The notes: generated by a model from the letters alone, not told the origin. A stretch of DNA of 64,000 bases from Cellulosimicrobium cellulans (GCF_016907755.1 NZ_JAFBCN010000001.1:1488001-1552000), one strand, 5' to 3'. Numbered from the stretch's first letter, positions 47,285 through 56,312 are shown. Numbers and translations: made by a program.

Positions 47285-47303
47285 GGCGCCAGCATGGCAC
47301 AGT

Positions 47304-47339
47304 GATCGAGAAATCCCAATCGATCGGTGGATCTCGATC
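47304..47339. promoter_or_regulatory. Possible operator between exporter and regulator
   Basis: GATCGAGAAATCC (47304-47316) and GGATCTCGATC (47329-47339) form an imperfect inverted repeat in the short, AT-richer divergent intergenic region. The site could serve both genes. Confidence 0.4.
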
Positions 47340-47360
47340 GATCGACGTACGATGGGTGCC

Positions 47361-47936
47361 ATGAGCGCCGAGCCCACGCCGCAGGAGCCAGCAGCGACCG
47401 CGGGTGCGACGCCGCCCGCCGTGCCCGGACGGCGTCCGCCCACGGCGCTCGAGGCGAAGGCCCTCGCCCACCCCCTGCGCCAGCGCATCGTCCGGCAGTG
47501 CGGCACGCGCGAGATGACCAACAAGGAGCTCGCCGACCACCTCGGCGTCGCCCCCGGCACGGCCCTCCACCACGTCCGGCTCCTGGTCCGCGCCGGACTC
47601 CTCGAGCCCGCCGACGTCCGCACCGGCGCCGGGGGAGCGCTCGAACGCCCCTACCGCGCGACCGGCGCGACCTGGTGGCTCGACGACCCCCTGCGCGGCA
47701 CGGCGCCCGACGTCCGGTTCGGACCCTTCGCCGCCGCGCTCGACGACGCCCTCGCCGCCGGCCCCGACGCGGTCTCGACGGCCGCGACCTTCGGCCTCCA
47801 CCTCTCCGACGACGACGTCGCCGAGCTCGACCGGCGCATCCTCGCCGTCCTCGACGAGTACGTCGCGACCGACGAACAGCGCCTCGACCGCCCCCTCCAC
47901 CGCGGGCTGTTCCTCCTGCACCGCCCGCCGTCCTGA
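47361..47936 (+). CDS. ArsR-like winged-helix regulator
   Basis: A 191-residue regulator. An N-terminal ArsR/HTH_20-type winged helix (about residues 28-105) shows the pattern AKALAHPLRQRIVRQ, then the recognition region MTNKELADHLGVAPGTALHHVRLLVRAGLLE. The C-terminal part (about 110-191) is not recognised and probably binds an effector. No clustered cysteines are seen, so a metal-sensing role is not indicated. It diverges from the MFS gene and likely controls it. ATG 47361 is used; ATG 47352 in the same frame adds three residues. Confidence 0.8.
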   Translation: MSAEPTPQEPAATAGATPPAVPGRRPPTALEAKALAHPLRQRIVRQCGTREMTNKELADHLGVAPGTALHHVRLLVRAGLLEPADVRTGAGGALERPYRATGATWWLDDPLRGTAPDVRFGPFAAALDDALAAGPDAVSTAATFGLHLSDDDVAELDRRILAVLDEYVATDEQRLDRPLHRGLFLLHRPPS

Positions 47937-47962
47937 ACCGTCCTGAGCGTCCGGTCGGCCCG

Positions 47963-48757
47963 TCAGGGGCGGGCGGCGAAGCGCTCCAGGAGGTCGGCGT
48001 GGCCGGAGACGATGAGGAGGTCGTTGGCGCTGATGCGGGTCTCGGGGGTCGCGTAGAGGAAGTCCTCGCCGGGGGACTTCACGCCGATGACGGTGACGCC
48101 GTAGCGCTCGCGGACCTTGGACTGCGTGAGCGTGAAGCCCTGGACCTCCTTGGGCGGGCGCATCTTGACGATCGTGAACCCGTCCTCGACCTCGATGTAG
48201 TCGAGCAGCTTGCCGGAGACCAGGTGCGCGACGCGGGAGCCGGCGTCGGCCTCGGGGAACACGACGTGGTGCGCGCCGATGCGCTGGAGGATGCGCCCGT
48301 GCTCGGCGGAGATCGCCTTGGCCCAGATCTGGGGCGTGCCCATGTCGACGAGGTTCCCCGTGATGAGCACGCTCGCCTCGAGCGACGTGCCCACGCCGAC
48401 GACCGCGACGGGGAAGTCGCGCGCCCCGAGCTGCTCGAGCGCGACGGGGTTGGACGCGTCGGCCTCGACGAGGGGGAGCTGACCGCTCCACTGGGCGACG
48501 AGCTCGGGGTCGCGCTCGACGGCGAGCACGTCCTGGCCGAGGCGGTCGAGCGTGGCCGCGATGGCCGTCCCGAAGCGCCCGAGACCGATGACGAGCACGC
48601 CGGCGTCCTTGCGGGGCGCCTTCGCCTCGTCGCGGCGGGACCGCTCGGCGCGTCCGCGCTCGACGATGCGCCGCGCGACGGGGTCTGCCGTCAGGGCGTC
48701 CCTCCCGGTCACCGGCGCGGGGCGCGGGTCGGCGCCGCGGGAGAAGGGGTCGGTCAC
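47963..48757 (-). CDS. KtrA/TrkA-type potassium uptake regulatory subunit
   Basis: The 264-residue cytoplasmic gating subunit has an N-terminal extension of about 50 residues. An RCK/TrkA_N Rossmann domain starts at VLVIGLGRFGTAIA (about residue 54), followed by ERDPELVAQW as the nucleotide-ribose site. A TrkA_C domain lies at about residues 180-264. Such proteins form octameric rings that open KtrB in response to ATP/ADP. The gene for the KtrB-like channel lies 73 bases upstream on the same strand, so they form an operon. Confidence 0.9.
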   Translation of the reverse strand: MTDPFSRGADPRPAPVTGRDALTADPVARRIVERGRAERSRRDEAKAPRKDAGVLVIGLGRFGTAIAATLDRLGQDVLAVERDPELVAQWSGQLPLVEADASNPVALEQLGARDFPVAVVGVGTSLEASVLITGNLVDMGTPQIWAKAISAEHGRILQRIGAHHVVFPEADAGSRVAHLVSGKLLDYIEVEDGFTIVKMRPPKEVQGFTLTQSKVRERYGVTVIGVKSPGEDFLYATPETRISANDLLIVSGHADLLERFAARP

Positions 48758-48830
48758 GGTGGGGCCTCTCGTGTGGTCGGGGAGGGTCGGTGGCGGTGCC
48801 CGACGGCGTCCGGCGCGGCGGGCGGGCCGC

Positions 48831-50207
48831 TCACCCGATGATGGGGCGCTCCTCGGGGTAGCGCACGATGCGGCGACGGTCGCGCAGCGCGAGCGCCGCG
48901 GCGAACGTCATGGTCCCGGTGCGCCCGACGAACATGAGCAGGACGAGCACGTACTTGCCAATGTCGGGCAGGTCGGGCGTGATCCCGGTGCTGAGACCGA
49001 CGGTCGCGAACGCGGAGATCGTCTCGAACAGGATGACGTCGAGCGACTCGCCGGTGATCTCGAGGAGCAGCAGGCTGGACAGCAGGACCGCCGTCGCGCC
49101 GACGAACGAGACGGCGACGGCGAGCCGGAGGGTGTCGCGGGGGATCCGCCGCCCGAACGCCTCCATGTCCCGGTCGCCGCGCGCCTCGGAGACGATCGCG
49201 ATGACCATGACGGCGAGGGTCGTGACCTTGATGCCGCCGGCGGTGGACGCCGAGCCGCCACCGACGAACATGAGCGCGTCGGTGATGAGCCAGCTCGCCT
49301 CGTGCATCTGCCCGGTGTCCACGGTCGAGAACCCCGCGGACCGCGGCATGACGCCCGCGAACAGCGACGCGAGGAGCTTCTCGCCGAGCGACAGGGGGCC
49401 GAGCGTCCCGTCGTTCGTCCACTCGAACGCCGCGAAGAGGATCGTGGCGACGACGACGAGGATCGCGCTCGTCGTGAGCGTGAGCTTGGTGTGCAGGCTC
49501 CACTTCGACACGCGCTTGCGGTTGCGCATGACGTTGAGGATCACGGGGAAGCCGAGGGAGCCGATGAACACGCCCAGGATGATCGGCAGGCACAGCATCC
49601 AGTCGCCGACGTACGGCATGAGGCCCTGCTCGGTCGGGATGAACCCGGCGTTGTTGAAGGCGGAGATGCCGTAGAAGATGCCGTGCCACGCCGCCTCCCC
49701 GAACGTCTCCTCGAGGACGATGAAGCGGGGCAGCAGGAGCAGCGCGATGAGGAGCTCGAGCGACGTCGAGGTGATGATGACGACCCGCACGAGCGACCCG
49801 ACCTCGCCGAGCCGCGTCGTCTTGGTCTCGGACGCCGTGAGGAGCTTCTGCGTGAGGCCGATGCGCCGCGACACCGCCATGCCGAGGATCGACGCGAGCG
49901 TCATGACGCCGAGGCCGCCGATCTTGATGCCGAGCAGGATGACGACCTGCCCGTACGTCGACCAGTACGTGCCGGTCGGGACCACGACGAGGCCCGTGAC
50001 GCACACCGCCGACGTCGCGGTGAACAGCGCGTCGACGAAGGGCGCCGCCCGTCCGCTCACCGTCGCCCAGGGCGCCATGAGGAGAGCGGTGAAGACGGCG
50101 ATGACGGCGGCGAAGACCGTGACGGCGAGGCGTGCGGGCGACTGCCGGGCGAGGCGGTCGACGATCTCCCGCCCCTTGAACAGGCGCCCGGTCATGCTCG
50201 TCGGCAT
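48831..50207 (-). CDS. KtrB/TrkH-type potassium transporter
   Basis: A 458-residue membrane protein of the Trk/Ktr superfamily with four repeats of helix-pore-helix. The first pore loop reads TATSAVCVTGLVV. A later one is FNNAGF, and further Gly-containing filters occur near STVDTG and AFATVGLSTG. With the KtrA-like subunit it should catalyse (Na+-coupled) K+ uptake. ATG 50207 is preceded by GGGAGG on this strand; ATG 50195 is a close alternative. It diverges from acuC. Confidence 0.9.
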   Translation of the reverse strand: MPTSMTGRLFKGREIVDRLARQSPARLAVTVFAAVIAVFTALLMAPWATVSGRAAPFVDALFTATSAVCVTGLVVVPTGTYWSTYGQVVILLGIKIGGLGVMTLASILGMAVSRRIGLTQKLLTASETKTTRLGEVGSLVRVVIITSTSLELLIALLLLPRFIVLEETFGEAAWHGIFYGISAFNNAGFIPTEQGLMPYVGDWMLCLPIILGVFIGSLGFPVILNVMRNRKRVSKWSLHTKLTLTTSAILVVVATILFAAFEWTNDGTLGPLSLGEKLLASLFAGVMPRSAGFSTVDTGQMHEASWLITDALMFVGGGSASTAGGIKVTTLAVMVIAIVSEARGDRDMEAFGRRIPRDTLRLAVAVSFVGATAVLLSSLLLLEITGESLDVILFETISAFATVGLSTGITPDLPDIGKYVLVLLMFVGRTGTMTFAAALALRDRRRIVRYPEERPIIG

Positions 50208-50373
50208 GGAGCCTCCCTCACCACTCGCGTCACTCTGCCACGGGCCCGGTGCCCCGTCATGTCGCCGCTCCGGCGCCGGGACATCATGCCGCTTCCGGGG
50301 CGCGCGTGCCGCACCGAGGTCCGGCGACCGGTCCGTCGGGGCCGGTGCGCGCCGTCGGGCGTTACCGTGAGCC

Positions 50374-51615
50374 ATGCCCACGACCGACCCCACGTCGTCG
50401 CCCGCCCCCGTCGGTGCGGGTGCCGCGGCGCCCGGATCCTGCGTCGTGTGGAGCCCCGAGCTCCTCGGGTACGACTTCGGCCCCGGGCACCCCATGTCCC
50501 CGGCCCGGCTCGACCTGACGATGGGGCTGGTGCGCGCGCTCGGCCTGCTCGACGGCGACGGTGCGCCCCGAGGTGCGCCTCGCGTCGTCCGGCCGGAGCC
50601 GGCGAGCGACGACGTCCTGGGCCTCGTGCACGAGGCGGCGTACGTCGCGGCCGTGCGGGCCGCGTCCGAGCACGGCACGCCCGACCCGCGCCGAGGGCTC
50701 GGCACCGAGGACGACCCGGTCTTCCCCGGCATGCACGAGGCCGCCGCCCGGATCGTCGCGGGCTCCTACGAGGCGGCGGGGGAGATCGCCGCGGGGCGCG
50801 TCGGGCACGCGGTGAACGTCGCGGGGGGCATGCACCACGCGAAGGCGGGCGCGGCGTCGGGCTTCTGCGTCTACAACGACGCGGCCGTCGCGATCCGCCG
50901 CCTCCTGGACGACGGCGTCGCGCGCGTCGCGTACGTCGACCTCGACGCCCACCACGGCGACGGCGTGGAGGAGGCGTTCTGGGACGACCCGCGCGTCCTC
51001 ACCGTGTCCGTCCACCAGAGCGGGACGACGCTCTTCCCCGGCACGGGGCACCCGACCGACGTCGGGGGCGCGGGCGCCGAGGGCACCGCGGTCAACGTCG
51101 GGCTCCCGCGCCGCACGGACGGCGCGCGCTGGCTGCGCGCGGTCGACGCCGTCGTGCCGCCGGTGCTGCGCGCGTTCCGGCCCGAGGTCCTGGTCACGCA
51201 GCACGGGTGCGACGCGCACGGCGAGGACCCGCTCTCCGACCTCGACGTGTCCGTCGACGCGCAGCGCACCGCCCTGGCCTGGGTGCACGACCTCGCGCAC
51301 GAGCTCACCGACGGACGCTGGCTCGCGCTCGGCGGCGGCGGGTACGCGATCGCGCGCGTCGTGCCGCTCGTGTGGACGGCGGTCGTGGGGGAGGTCGTCC
51401 ATCGGCCCGTGACGGCGGGCGAGCCGCTCCCCGACGAGTGGCGCGCCCGCGTCGCCGAGGTCGCCGGGTTCGACGCCCCGCTCGCGTTCGGCCCGCCCGT
51501 CGACGTGCGGCGTTGGAGCAGCGGCTACGACCCCGACGACGACGTCGACCGGGCCGTCGCGGCCACGCGCCGCGCCGTCTTCCCGCTGCTCGGCCTCGAC
51601 CCGCACTTCGACTGA
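50374..51615 (+). CDS. acuC: Acetoin utilization protein AcuC-like deacetylase
   Basis: A 413-residue class I histone-deacetylase-fold protein. Zinc-hydrolase motifs are visible: GGMHHAKAGAASGFCVYND (tandem catalytic His), DLDAHHGDG (zinc Asp/His), VSVHQSGTTLFPGTG and GCDAHGEDPLSDL (second zinc Asp). AcuC in Bacillus deacetylates acetyl-CoA synthetase; that target is only assumed here. AcuC genes next to the bS22 and SerB-like HAD genes are familiar in actinobacterial genomes, so this is core backbone rather than part of the arabinose locus. Confidence 0.9.
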   Translation: MPTTDPTSSPAPVGAGAAAPGSCVVWSPELLGYDFGPGHPMSPARLDLTMGLVRALGLLDGDGAPRGAPRVVRPEPASDDVLGLVHEAAYVAAVRAASEHGTPDPRRGLGTEDDPVFPGMHEAAARIVAGSYEAAGEIAAGRVGHAVNVAGGMHHAKAGAASGFCVYNDAAVAIRRLLDDGVARVAYVDLDAHHGDGVEEAFWDDPRVLTVSVHQSGTTLFPGTGHPTDVGGAGAEGTAVNVGLPRRTDGARWLRAVDAVVPPVLRAFRPEVLVTQHGCDAHGEDPLSDLDVSVDAQRTALAWVHDLAHELTDGRWLALGGGGYAIARVVPLVWTAVVGEVVHRPVTAGEPLPDEWRARVAEVAGFDAPLAFGPPVDVRRWSSGYDPDDDVDRAVAATRRAVFPLLGLDPHFD

Positions 51616-51838
51616 CGCGGTCGCCCCGCCCCGGTGGCCGTGGCGTCGTGCGAGCCCGCGCGGCGGGCGGCGTACCGGGGCACGAGCGCGAGCGGGTAGT
51701 CTAGGGGGCGGATTTCTCTCGTGTTGGTCGGCTCGCGGCGCCCTCGTGGTCGCCGGGGCGCCCCGATCAACCGTGGACCACACGCGGCCGGTCGACCGGT
51801 CGCCGACCGACACGCCGCTCGAGCATTGCGAGGACCGT

Positions 51839-51937
51839 ATGGGCTCCGTCATCAAGAAGCGCCGCAAGCGCATGGCCAAGAAGAAGCACCGCAAGCTGCT
51901 TCGCAAGACGCGTCACCAGCGTCGCAACAAGAAGTGA
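51839..51937 (+). CDS. Small ribosomal protein bS22 (AURKAIP1/COX24 family)
   Basis: Only 32 residues, almost half of them Lys or Arg: MGSVIKKRRKRMAKKKHRKL followed by LRKTRHQRRNKK. This sequence is nearly invariant in actinobacteria and corresponds to the extra small-subunit protein bS22 seen in mycobacterial ribosomes. ATG 51839 is preceded by GAGG at about 51829. A longer open frame from 51746 is not supported, because homologues begin with MGSVIKKRRKRM. A possible -10 (TAGTCT, 51697-51702) lies upstream. Confidence 0.93.
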   Translation: MGSVIKKRRKRMAKKKHRKLLRKTRHQRRNKK

Positions 51938-51968
51938 CGTCGCGCGCGTCCTGACGCGCCGACCCGTC

Positions 51969-52004
51969 GTCGAGCCCGGCCCCTCCCGAGGGACCGGGCT
52001 CGAC
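51969..52004 (+). terminator. Terminator after bS22
   Basis: Perfect 11-base arms (51969-51979, 51994-52004) with an inner CCCTC/GAGGG stem. Confidence 0.65.
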
Positions 52005-52020
52005 GCGTCTCCCGACGGTC

Positions 52021-52072
52021 GCCGAGGGAGAGCCCTGGTAGGCGGAGGTCGAGGCCAGGCCCCTCCCTCGGC
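52021..52072. repeat. Intergenic hairpin repeat, word GCCGAGGGAGAG
   Basis: Arms of 18 bases (52021-52038, 52055-52072) with two mismatches, between convergent genes. The word is close to that at 40560-40615. Confidence 0.6.
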
Positions 52073-52125
52073 AGGCTAGGTTTCTCGCGTGCGGGGACGA
52101 GGGTGCTGGCTCGGGGGAGAGGCCT

Positions 52126-53007
52126 TCAGAGGCGGGTGATGCGGCGGTCGACGGCGCGGCGGACCGACCGCAGGACGAGCGCGGCCGCCCACGCGGCTCC
52201 GGCCCAGCTCGCGGTGCGGACGCTGCTGCGGGCGACGCGGCGGCGTCGGCCCCGGAACTCGCGGATGGGCCAGCCGACGTCCTGCGCGTGCCGGCGCAGG
52301 CGCGCGTCGGGGTTGATGGGGCACGGGTGGCCGACCGTCTCCATCATGGTGACGTCGTTGAGCGAGTCGCCGTAGGCGTAGGACGCCGCGAGGTCGATGT
52401 CCTCGCGCTCGGCGAGCGCGCGCACCCCGGCGGCCTTGGCGCGGCCGTGCATCATGTCGCCCACGAGGCGGCCGGTGTAGAAGCCGTCCTCGTGCTCCGC
52501 GACGGTGCCGAGGGCACCGGTCGTGCCGAGACGGCGGGCGATGAGCTCGCCGATCTCGACGGGGGTCGCGGAGACGAGCCACACCTGGTGGCCGGCGGCG
52601 AGGTGCTCGTCGAGCAGGCGGCGCGTGCCAGGGTAGATGCGCAGCGAGAGGACGGTGTCGTAGACCTCCTCGCCGATCGCGGTGACCTCGGCGACGGAAC
52701 GCCCCGCGATGAGGGCGAGCGCGCGCGACCGGATGCGGTCGATCTGCTGCTTGTTCTCGCCGAACAGGAGGTAGCGCGCCTGGTGCACGGCGAAGCGCGC
52801 GATGTCGAGCGTCGAGAAGAACTGCCGCTGGTACAGGGCGCGGGCGAGGTGGAACGACGACGCGCCGCGGATGATGGTGTTGTCGACGTCGAAGAAGGCG
52901 GCCGTGCGGTGCGCGGGAGCGGGCGGCGTGCGCCCGGCGGTGGGTGCGTCCTCGGGGTCCGTCGACCCGGGGGTCGGGACGGGGCCCGGACCGGAAGACG
53001 TCGCCAT
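52126..53007 (-). CDS. HAD-IB family phosphatase (SerB-like)
   Basis: A 293-residue haloacid-dehalogenase-superfamily hydrolase. Motif I is FFDVDNTII (catalytic Asp, about residue 40), motif II is VSATP, and motif III/IV is YAYGDSLNDVTMM. A helical cap lies between motifs I and II. The C-terminal 40 residues contain a short hydrophobic helix (SWAGAAWAAALVL) that may associate with the membrane. Related actinobacterial proteins are annotated as phosphoserine phosphatase-like or lysophospholipid phosphatase-like; the substrate is not determined by sequence. It diverges from the glutaredoxin-like gene. Confidence 0.85.
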   Translation of the reverse strand: MATSSGPGPVPTPGSTDPEDAPTAGRTPPAPAHRTAAFFDVDNTIIRGASSFHLARALYQRQFFSTLDIARFAVHQARYLLFGENKQQIDRIRSRALALIAGRSVAEVTAIGEEVYDTVLSLRIYPGTRRLLDEHLAAGHQVWLVSATPVEIGELIARRLGTTGALGTVAEHEDGFYTGRLVGDMMHGRAKAAGVRALAEREDIDLAASYAYGDSLNDVTMMETVGHPCPINPDARLRRHAQDVGWPIREFRGRRRRVARSSVRTASWAGAAWAAALVLRSVRRAVDRRITRL

Positions 53008-53067
53008 GACCCCACTCTAGGCGGTCGCCGGACCGTCCCGGGGGCGGTCCCTCGTACCCTGGGAGTC

Positions 53068-53361
53068 GTGACCACCTCTGACGCCCCCGCACCTCCCGTC
53101 GTCCTCTACGGCCGCGCGGGGTGCCACCTGTGCGACGACGCGCGGGCCGTCGTCGAGGCGGTGTGCGCCGAGGCGGGGGTCGCGTGGGCGGAGGTGGACG
53201 TGGACGCGCCGGGCGCGGACCCGGCGCTGCGCGAGCAGTACGGCGAGTACGTCCCGGTCGTCACGGTGGGGGGTGTCCGGCAGGGGTTCTGGCGGGTGGA
53301 CGCGCGCCGGCTCGCTCGTGCGGTGGGTCGGATTTCGACGGCGCGCGCGGACCTGGGATGA
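53068..53361 (+). CDS. Glutaredoxin-like thiol protein
   Basis: A 97-residue thioredoxin-fold protein of the glutaredoxin/DUF836 type. It begins VVLYGRAGCHLCDDA, a C-x-x-C redox pair near residues 19-22. It continues with the cis-Pro segment GEYVPVVTVGG and ends shortly after. GTG 53068 is the start, with GGGAG close upstream. It sits between the HAD phosphatase and rex genes, an order common in actinobacteria. A role in thiol redox balance is likely; the partner is unknown. Confidence 0.85.
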   Translation: MTTSDAPAPPVVLYGRAGCHLCDDARAVVEAVCAEAGVAWAEVDVDAPGADPALREQYGEYVPVVTVGGVRQGFWRVDARRLARAVGRISTARADLG

Positions 53362-53419
53362 TTCGTCGCGGTGGAGCGCGACCGTCGACGAGGACGGTCC
53401 CAGGACGACGGGGTGACGG

Positions 53420-54094
53420 GTGGCTGAGCAGGTAGTCGGTGAGGTGACGGCGCCGGGGATCCCGAGCGCGACGGTGGCGCGGCTGCCCTCCTACCTCCGC
53501 GCGCTGCGGGACCTCGTGGCCCGGGGTGTCGCGACGACGTCGTCGGTCGAGCTCGCGGAGCTCTCCGGCGTCGGTCCGGCGCAGCTCCGCAAGGACCTGT
53601 CCTTCCTGGGCTCCTTCGGCACGCGCGGCGTCGGCTACGACGTGGACTCGCTCGCGCAGTACATCACCGAGGCGCTGGGGCTCGTGGACGAGCACCGGAT
53701 CGCGATCGTCGGGATCGGCAACCTGGGGCACGCGCTCGCGAACTACTCGGGGTACGAGCAGCGCGGCTTCCACGTCGCGGCACTGCTCGACGCGTCGCCG
53801 GAGGTCGTCGGCACGCGGGCCGCGGGTCTTGTCGTCGAGCACGTCGACGCGCTGGAGGAGGTCGTGGCGCGCGAGGAGGTGTCGATCGTGGTCCTCGCGA
53901 CGCCGGCGGCGCACGCGCAGTCCGTCGCGGACCGGGTCGTCGCGGCGGGCGTGCGGGAGATCCTCAACTTCGCGCCGCGCGCGCTGCAGGTGCCCGCGGA
54001 CGTCGACGTGCGCGGCGTGGACGTCGGCAGCGAGCTGCAGATCCTCGCGTTCCACTCCCAGGCCCGCGCGCTCGCGGAGGCCCAGGACCGCTGA
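53420..54094 (+). CDS. rex: Redox-sensing transcriptional repressor Rex
   Basis: A 224-residue Rex protein that represses respiratory and fermentative genes and is released from DNA by NADH. An N-terminal winged helix (about residues 18-85, PSYLRALRDL, then SVELAELSGVGPAQLRKDLSFLGSFGTRGVGY) is followed by a Rossmann domain with IVGIGNLGHALANY (G-x-G-x-x-G, about residue 95). A C-terminal domain-swapping helix closes the protein. GTG 53420 is the start. A Rex operator (TTGTG...CACAA) is not seen in the short upstream gap. hemA, which often follows rex in actinobacteria, is absent here. Confidence 0.95.
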   Translation: MAEQVVGEVTAPGIPSATVARLPSYLRALRDLVARGVATTSSVELAELSGVGPAQLRKDLSFLGSFGTRGVGYDVDSLAQYITEALGLVDEHRIAIVGIGNLGHALANYSGYEQRGFHVAALLDASPEVVGTRAAGLVVEHVDALEEVVAREEVSIVVLATPAAHAQSVADRVVAAGVREILNFAPRALQVPADVDVRGVDVGSELQILAFHSQARALAEAQDR

Positions 54095-54098
54095 CGAC

Positions 54099-54130
54099 GA
54101 GGGGCCGCGTGCTCGCGCACGCGGCCCCTC
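54099..54130. terminator. Bidirectional terminator between rex and yceI
   Basis: Perfect 14-base arms (54099-54112, 54117-54130) with a four-base loop, between convergent genes. Confidence 0.7.
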
Positions 54131-54189
54131 GGGGCGGCACCCCTGCCGGGGGTGCCGGTCGTCCCGGGAAGGGTCCCGGGGGACGGTCG

Positions 54190-54741
54190 TCAGGCCTGCT
54201 TGATGGCCGAGACGTCGAGGGCGATCTTGATCTTGTCGCCCACGAGCACGCCGCCGGTCTCGAGCGCGGCGTTCCAGGTGAGGCCGAACTCCTTGCGGGA
54301 GATCTCGGTCTTCGCCTCGAACCCGGCGCGCGGGTTGCCGAACGGGTCGGTCGCGGTGCCCGCGAACTCGGTCTCGAGCTCCACCGGCTTGGTCACGCCG
54401 TTGATGGTCAGGTCGCCCGCCACGACGAAGTCGTCGCCGTCGCCCGAGATGCTGGTCGACGTGAAGCTCCACGTCGGCTTGTTCTCGGCGTCCCAGAAGT
54501 CCGCGCTGCGCAGGTGGTTGTCGCGGTTCGCGTCGCCCGTGCTCACGGACGCCGCGTCGAGCTCGGCGGTCACGGAGGTCGACTCGAGGTCGTCGCCCAC
54601 GGTGATGGTGCCGGCCGTGATGGCGAGCGTGCCGCGCACCTTGGAGATGCCGGCGTGGCGGACCGTGAAGGCCGCCTGCGAGTGGGACGAGTCGAGGGCG
54701 TAGGTACCGGCGTTGAGCCCGGCGGGCAGCGGCGTGGCCAT
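54190..54741 (-). CDS. YceI family protein
   Basis: A 183-residue lipocalin-like beta-barrel protein. It carries the family's opening pattern AGTYALDSSHSQAAFTVRHAGISKVRGTL, the NRDNHLRSADFWDAENKP segment and the DLTINGVTKPVELE segment. E. coli YceI-type proteins bind isoprenoid chains such as ubiquinone tails; a menaquinone or isoprenoid ligand would fit here. No signal peptide is present, so this copy should be cytoplasmic. It diverges from a MarR-family regulator that probably controls it. Confidence 0.92.
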   Translation of the reverse strand: MATPLPAGLNAGTYALDSSHSQAAFTVRHAGISKVRGTLAITAGTITVGDDLESTSVTAELDAASVSTGDANRDNHLRSADFWDAENKPTWSFTSTSISGDGDDFVVAGDLTINGVTKPVELETEFAGTATDPFGNPRAGFEAKTEISRKEFGLTWNAALETGGVLVGDKIKIALDVSAIKQA

Positions 54742-54783
54742 GGGTGCTCCTGAAGGGGTCGAGGTCCCGGAGGACCGAACATG

Positions 54784-54797
54784 GTTGAAGGTTCAAC
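54784..54797. promoter_or_regulatory. Putative MarR operator GTTGAA-GG-TTCAAC
   Basis: Perfect inverted hexamers in the divergent yceI/marR interval, AT-rich against the background, 43 bases from the yceI start. Confidence 0.55.
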
Positions 54798-54912
54798 TTC
54801 GTACGAGCGTATCAACAGCAGGGGGTGATCCGTCTATTCCCGGTGGGATGGAACAATGTTCGGCGAGGTTCCACCCCTGAACCCGCCCCCGTCCGCCAGC
54901 GCCCGAGGACCT

Positions 54913-55443
54913 ATGACCAGCAACGACGTCGACGCCCAGCCGACGACGACCGCCCGCAGCACCGCCGCGACCGCGAGCGAGGAGCCCCGCTGGCTCGATC
55001 CCGAGCAGCAGCGGTTGTGGCGCGCCTACCTCGACGGGACCGTGCGCTTCATCGAGTCGCTGGGGCGCGACCACGAGGAGCGGTCGGACGTGTCGCTCAA
55101 CGAGTACGAGCTGCTCGTCCGGCTCTCGGAGAGCCCGGACCACACGCTGCGCATGTCCGCGCTCGCGGACGGGCTGGCCCGGTCCCGGAGCCGCGTCACC
55201 CACACCGTGGCGCGCATGGAGGCGCGCGGCCTGGTCCGGCGCTCGGCGAGCACGGGCGACCGCCGCGGGGTCAACTGCGAGATGACGGCCGAGGGCTACC
55301 GCGTGCTCGTGGCGTCCGCGCCGGCGCACGTGGCCGCCGTGCGCCGGTTCATGGTCGACGTGCTCACGCCGGAGCAGTTCCGCGCGCTCGGCGAGGCGAT
55401 GGCGGCCGTCGCCGAGGCGTGCAAGGCCGACCGCGACACCTGA
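54913..55443 (+). CDS. MarR-family transcriptional regulator
   Basis: A 176-residue MarR protein. The winged-helix core (about residues 60-130) reads LNEYELLVRLSES, then LRMSALADGLARSRSRVTHTVARMEARGLVRR and the wing STGDRRGVNCEMTAEG. The single conserved cysteine near the wing is a possible oxidation sensor, but this is speculative. ATG 54913 with CGAGGAC upstream is preferred over ATG 54856, which would add 19 residues of no clear character. It is divergent from yceI and the 14-bp palindrome at 54784 lies between them. Confidence 0.88.
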   Translation: MTSNDVDAQPTTTARSTAATASEEPRWLDPEQQRLWRAYLDGTVRFIESLGRDHEERSDVSLNEYELLVRLSESPDHTLRMSALADGLARSRSRVTHTVARMEARGLVRRSASTGDRRGVNCEMTAEGYRVLVASAPAHVAAVRRFMVDVLTPEQFRALGEAMAAVAEACKADRDT

Positions 55444-55513
55444 CCCGGGTCGCTCCGGGAGCCGCTGCCCCGCAGGTGCCGGTCAGGGCCGGGAGTGCGG
55501 GACACTGGTGCGC

Positions 55514-56185
55514 ATGGTCTCCACCATCGTCCACCTCCTGCGCCACGGCGAGGTCCACAACCCCGACGGCGTCCTCTACGGCCGCATCCCCGGCTACCAC
55601 CTCTCCGAGCGGGGCCACGAGATGGCCCGCCGCGTTGCCGCGCACCTCGCGGGCGAGCCCGGGCCCGACGGCGCGTCGCGCCCGCGCGCGGACCTCACCG
55701 TCGTCGTCGCGTCGCCGCTCCAGCGCGCCCAGGAGACGGCCACGCCCGCCGCCGAGGCGTTCGGGCTCGAGCTCGGCACCGACGACCGGCTCATCGAGGC
55801 CGCGAACCACTTCGAGGGCATGACCTTCGGCGTCGGGGACGGGTCGCTGCGCCACCCGCAGCACTGGCGCTTCCTGTGGAACCCGTTCCGTCCGTCGTGG
55901 GGCGAGCCGTACACCGAGCAGGTCGCGCGCATGCGCGCCGCGGTCGCCGACGCCCGGGACAAGGCCGCGGGCCACGAGGCTCTCCTCGTGAGCCACCAGC
56001 TCCCCGTGTGGCTCACGCGCCTGAGCTTCGAGAACCGCCGCCTGTGGCACGACCCGCGCAAGCGGCAGTGCTCGCTCGCGTCGCTCACGTCGCTGCACTT
56101 CGAGGACGACCGCCTCGTCGGCCTGCACTACTCCGAGCCGGTCGCCGACCTCCTCCCGGGCGCCGCGACCGTCGCGGGGGCGTGA
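55514..56185 (+). CDS. Histidine phosphatase (phosphoglycerate mutase-like)
   Basis: A 223-residue member of histidine phosphatase branch 1. The catalytic motif LLRHGEV (phospho-acceptor His) is at residues 9-15. SPLQRAQETA follows at about residue 76, and the second catalytic His lies in LLVSHQLPVW. Proteins like this are commonly placed just before the resA/ccdA/resB/ccsA genes in actinobacteria. The substrate is unknown. ATG 55514 is used; GTG 55508 in frame is nearly as good. Confidence 0.88.
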   Translation: MVSTIVHLLRHGEVHNPDGVLYGRIPGYHLSERGHEMARRVAAHLAGEPGPDGASRPRADLTVVVASPLQRAQETATPAAEAFGLELGTDDRLIEAANHFEGMTFGVGDGSLRHPQHWRFLWNPFRPSWGEPYTEQVARMRAAVADARDKAAGHEALLVSHQLPVWLTRLSFENRRLWHDPRKRQCSLASLTSLHFEDDRLVGLHYSEPVADLLPGAATVAGA

Positions 56186-56312
56186 CGTCGGTCATGTCTC
56201 GCCCCGTCGGCGCCGTCCGGACGCCCGAACCGTCCCGTTCGGGAGTGGCGGAGGTCACGTCTCCCAGGTGGCGTCCAGGATCCCCGGGCAGGGTGCCTCC
56301 CGTGATGCCGCT

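Noticed and set aside
51746-51838. N-terminal extension of bS22
   Set aside because: The family begins at MGSVIKKRRKRM. The extra residues show no conservation pattern and lie in the leader.
52288-53067. Open frame opposite the HAD gene running into the glutaredoxin-like gene
   Set aside because: The upstream part is antisense to the HAD gene. The real start is GTG 53068.
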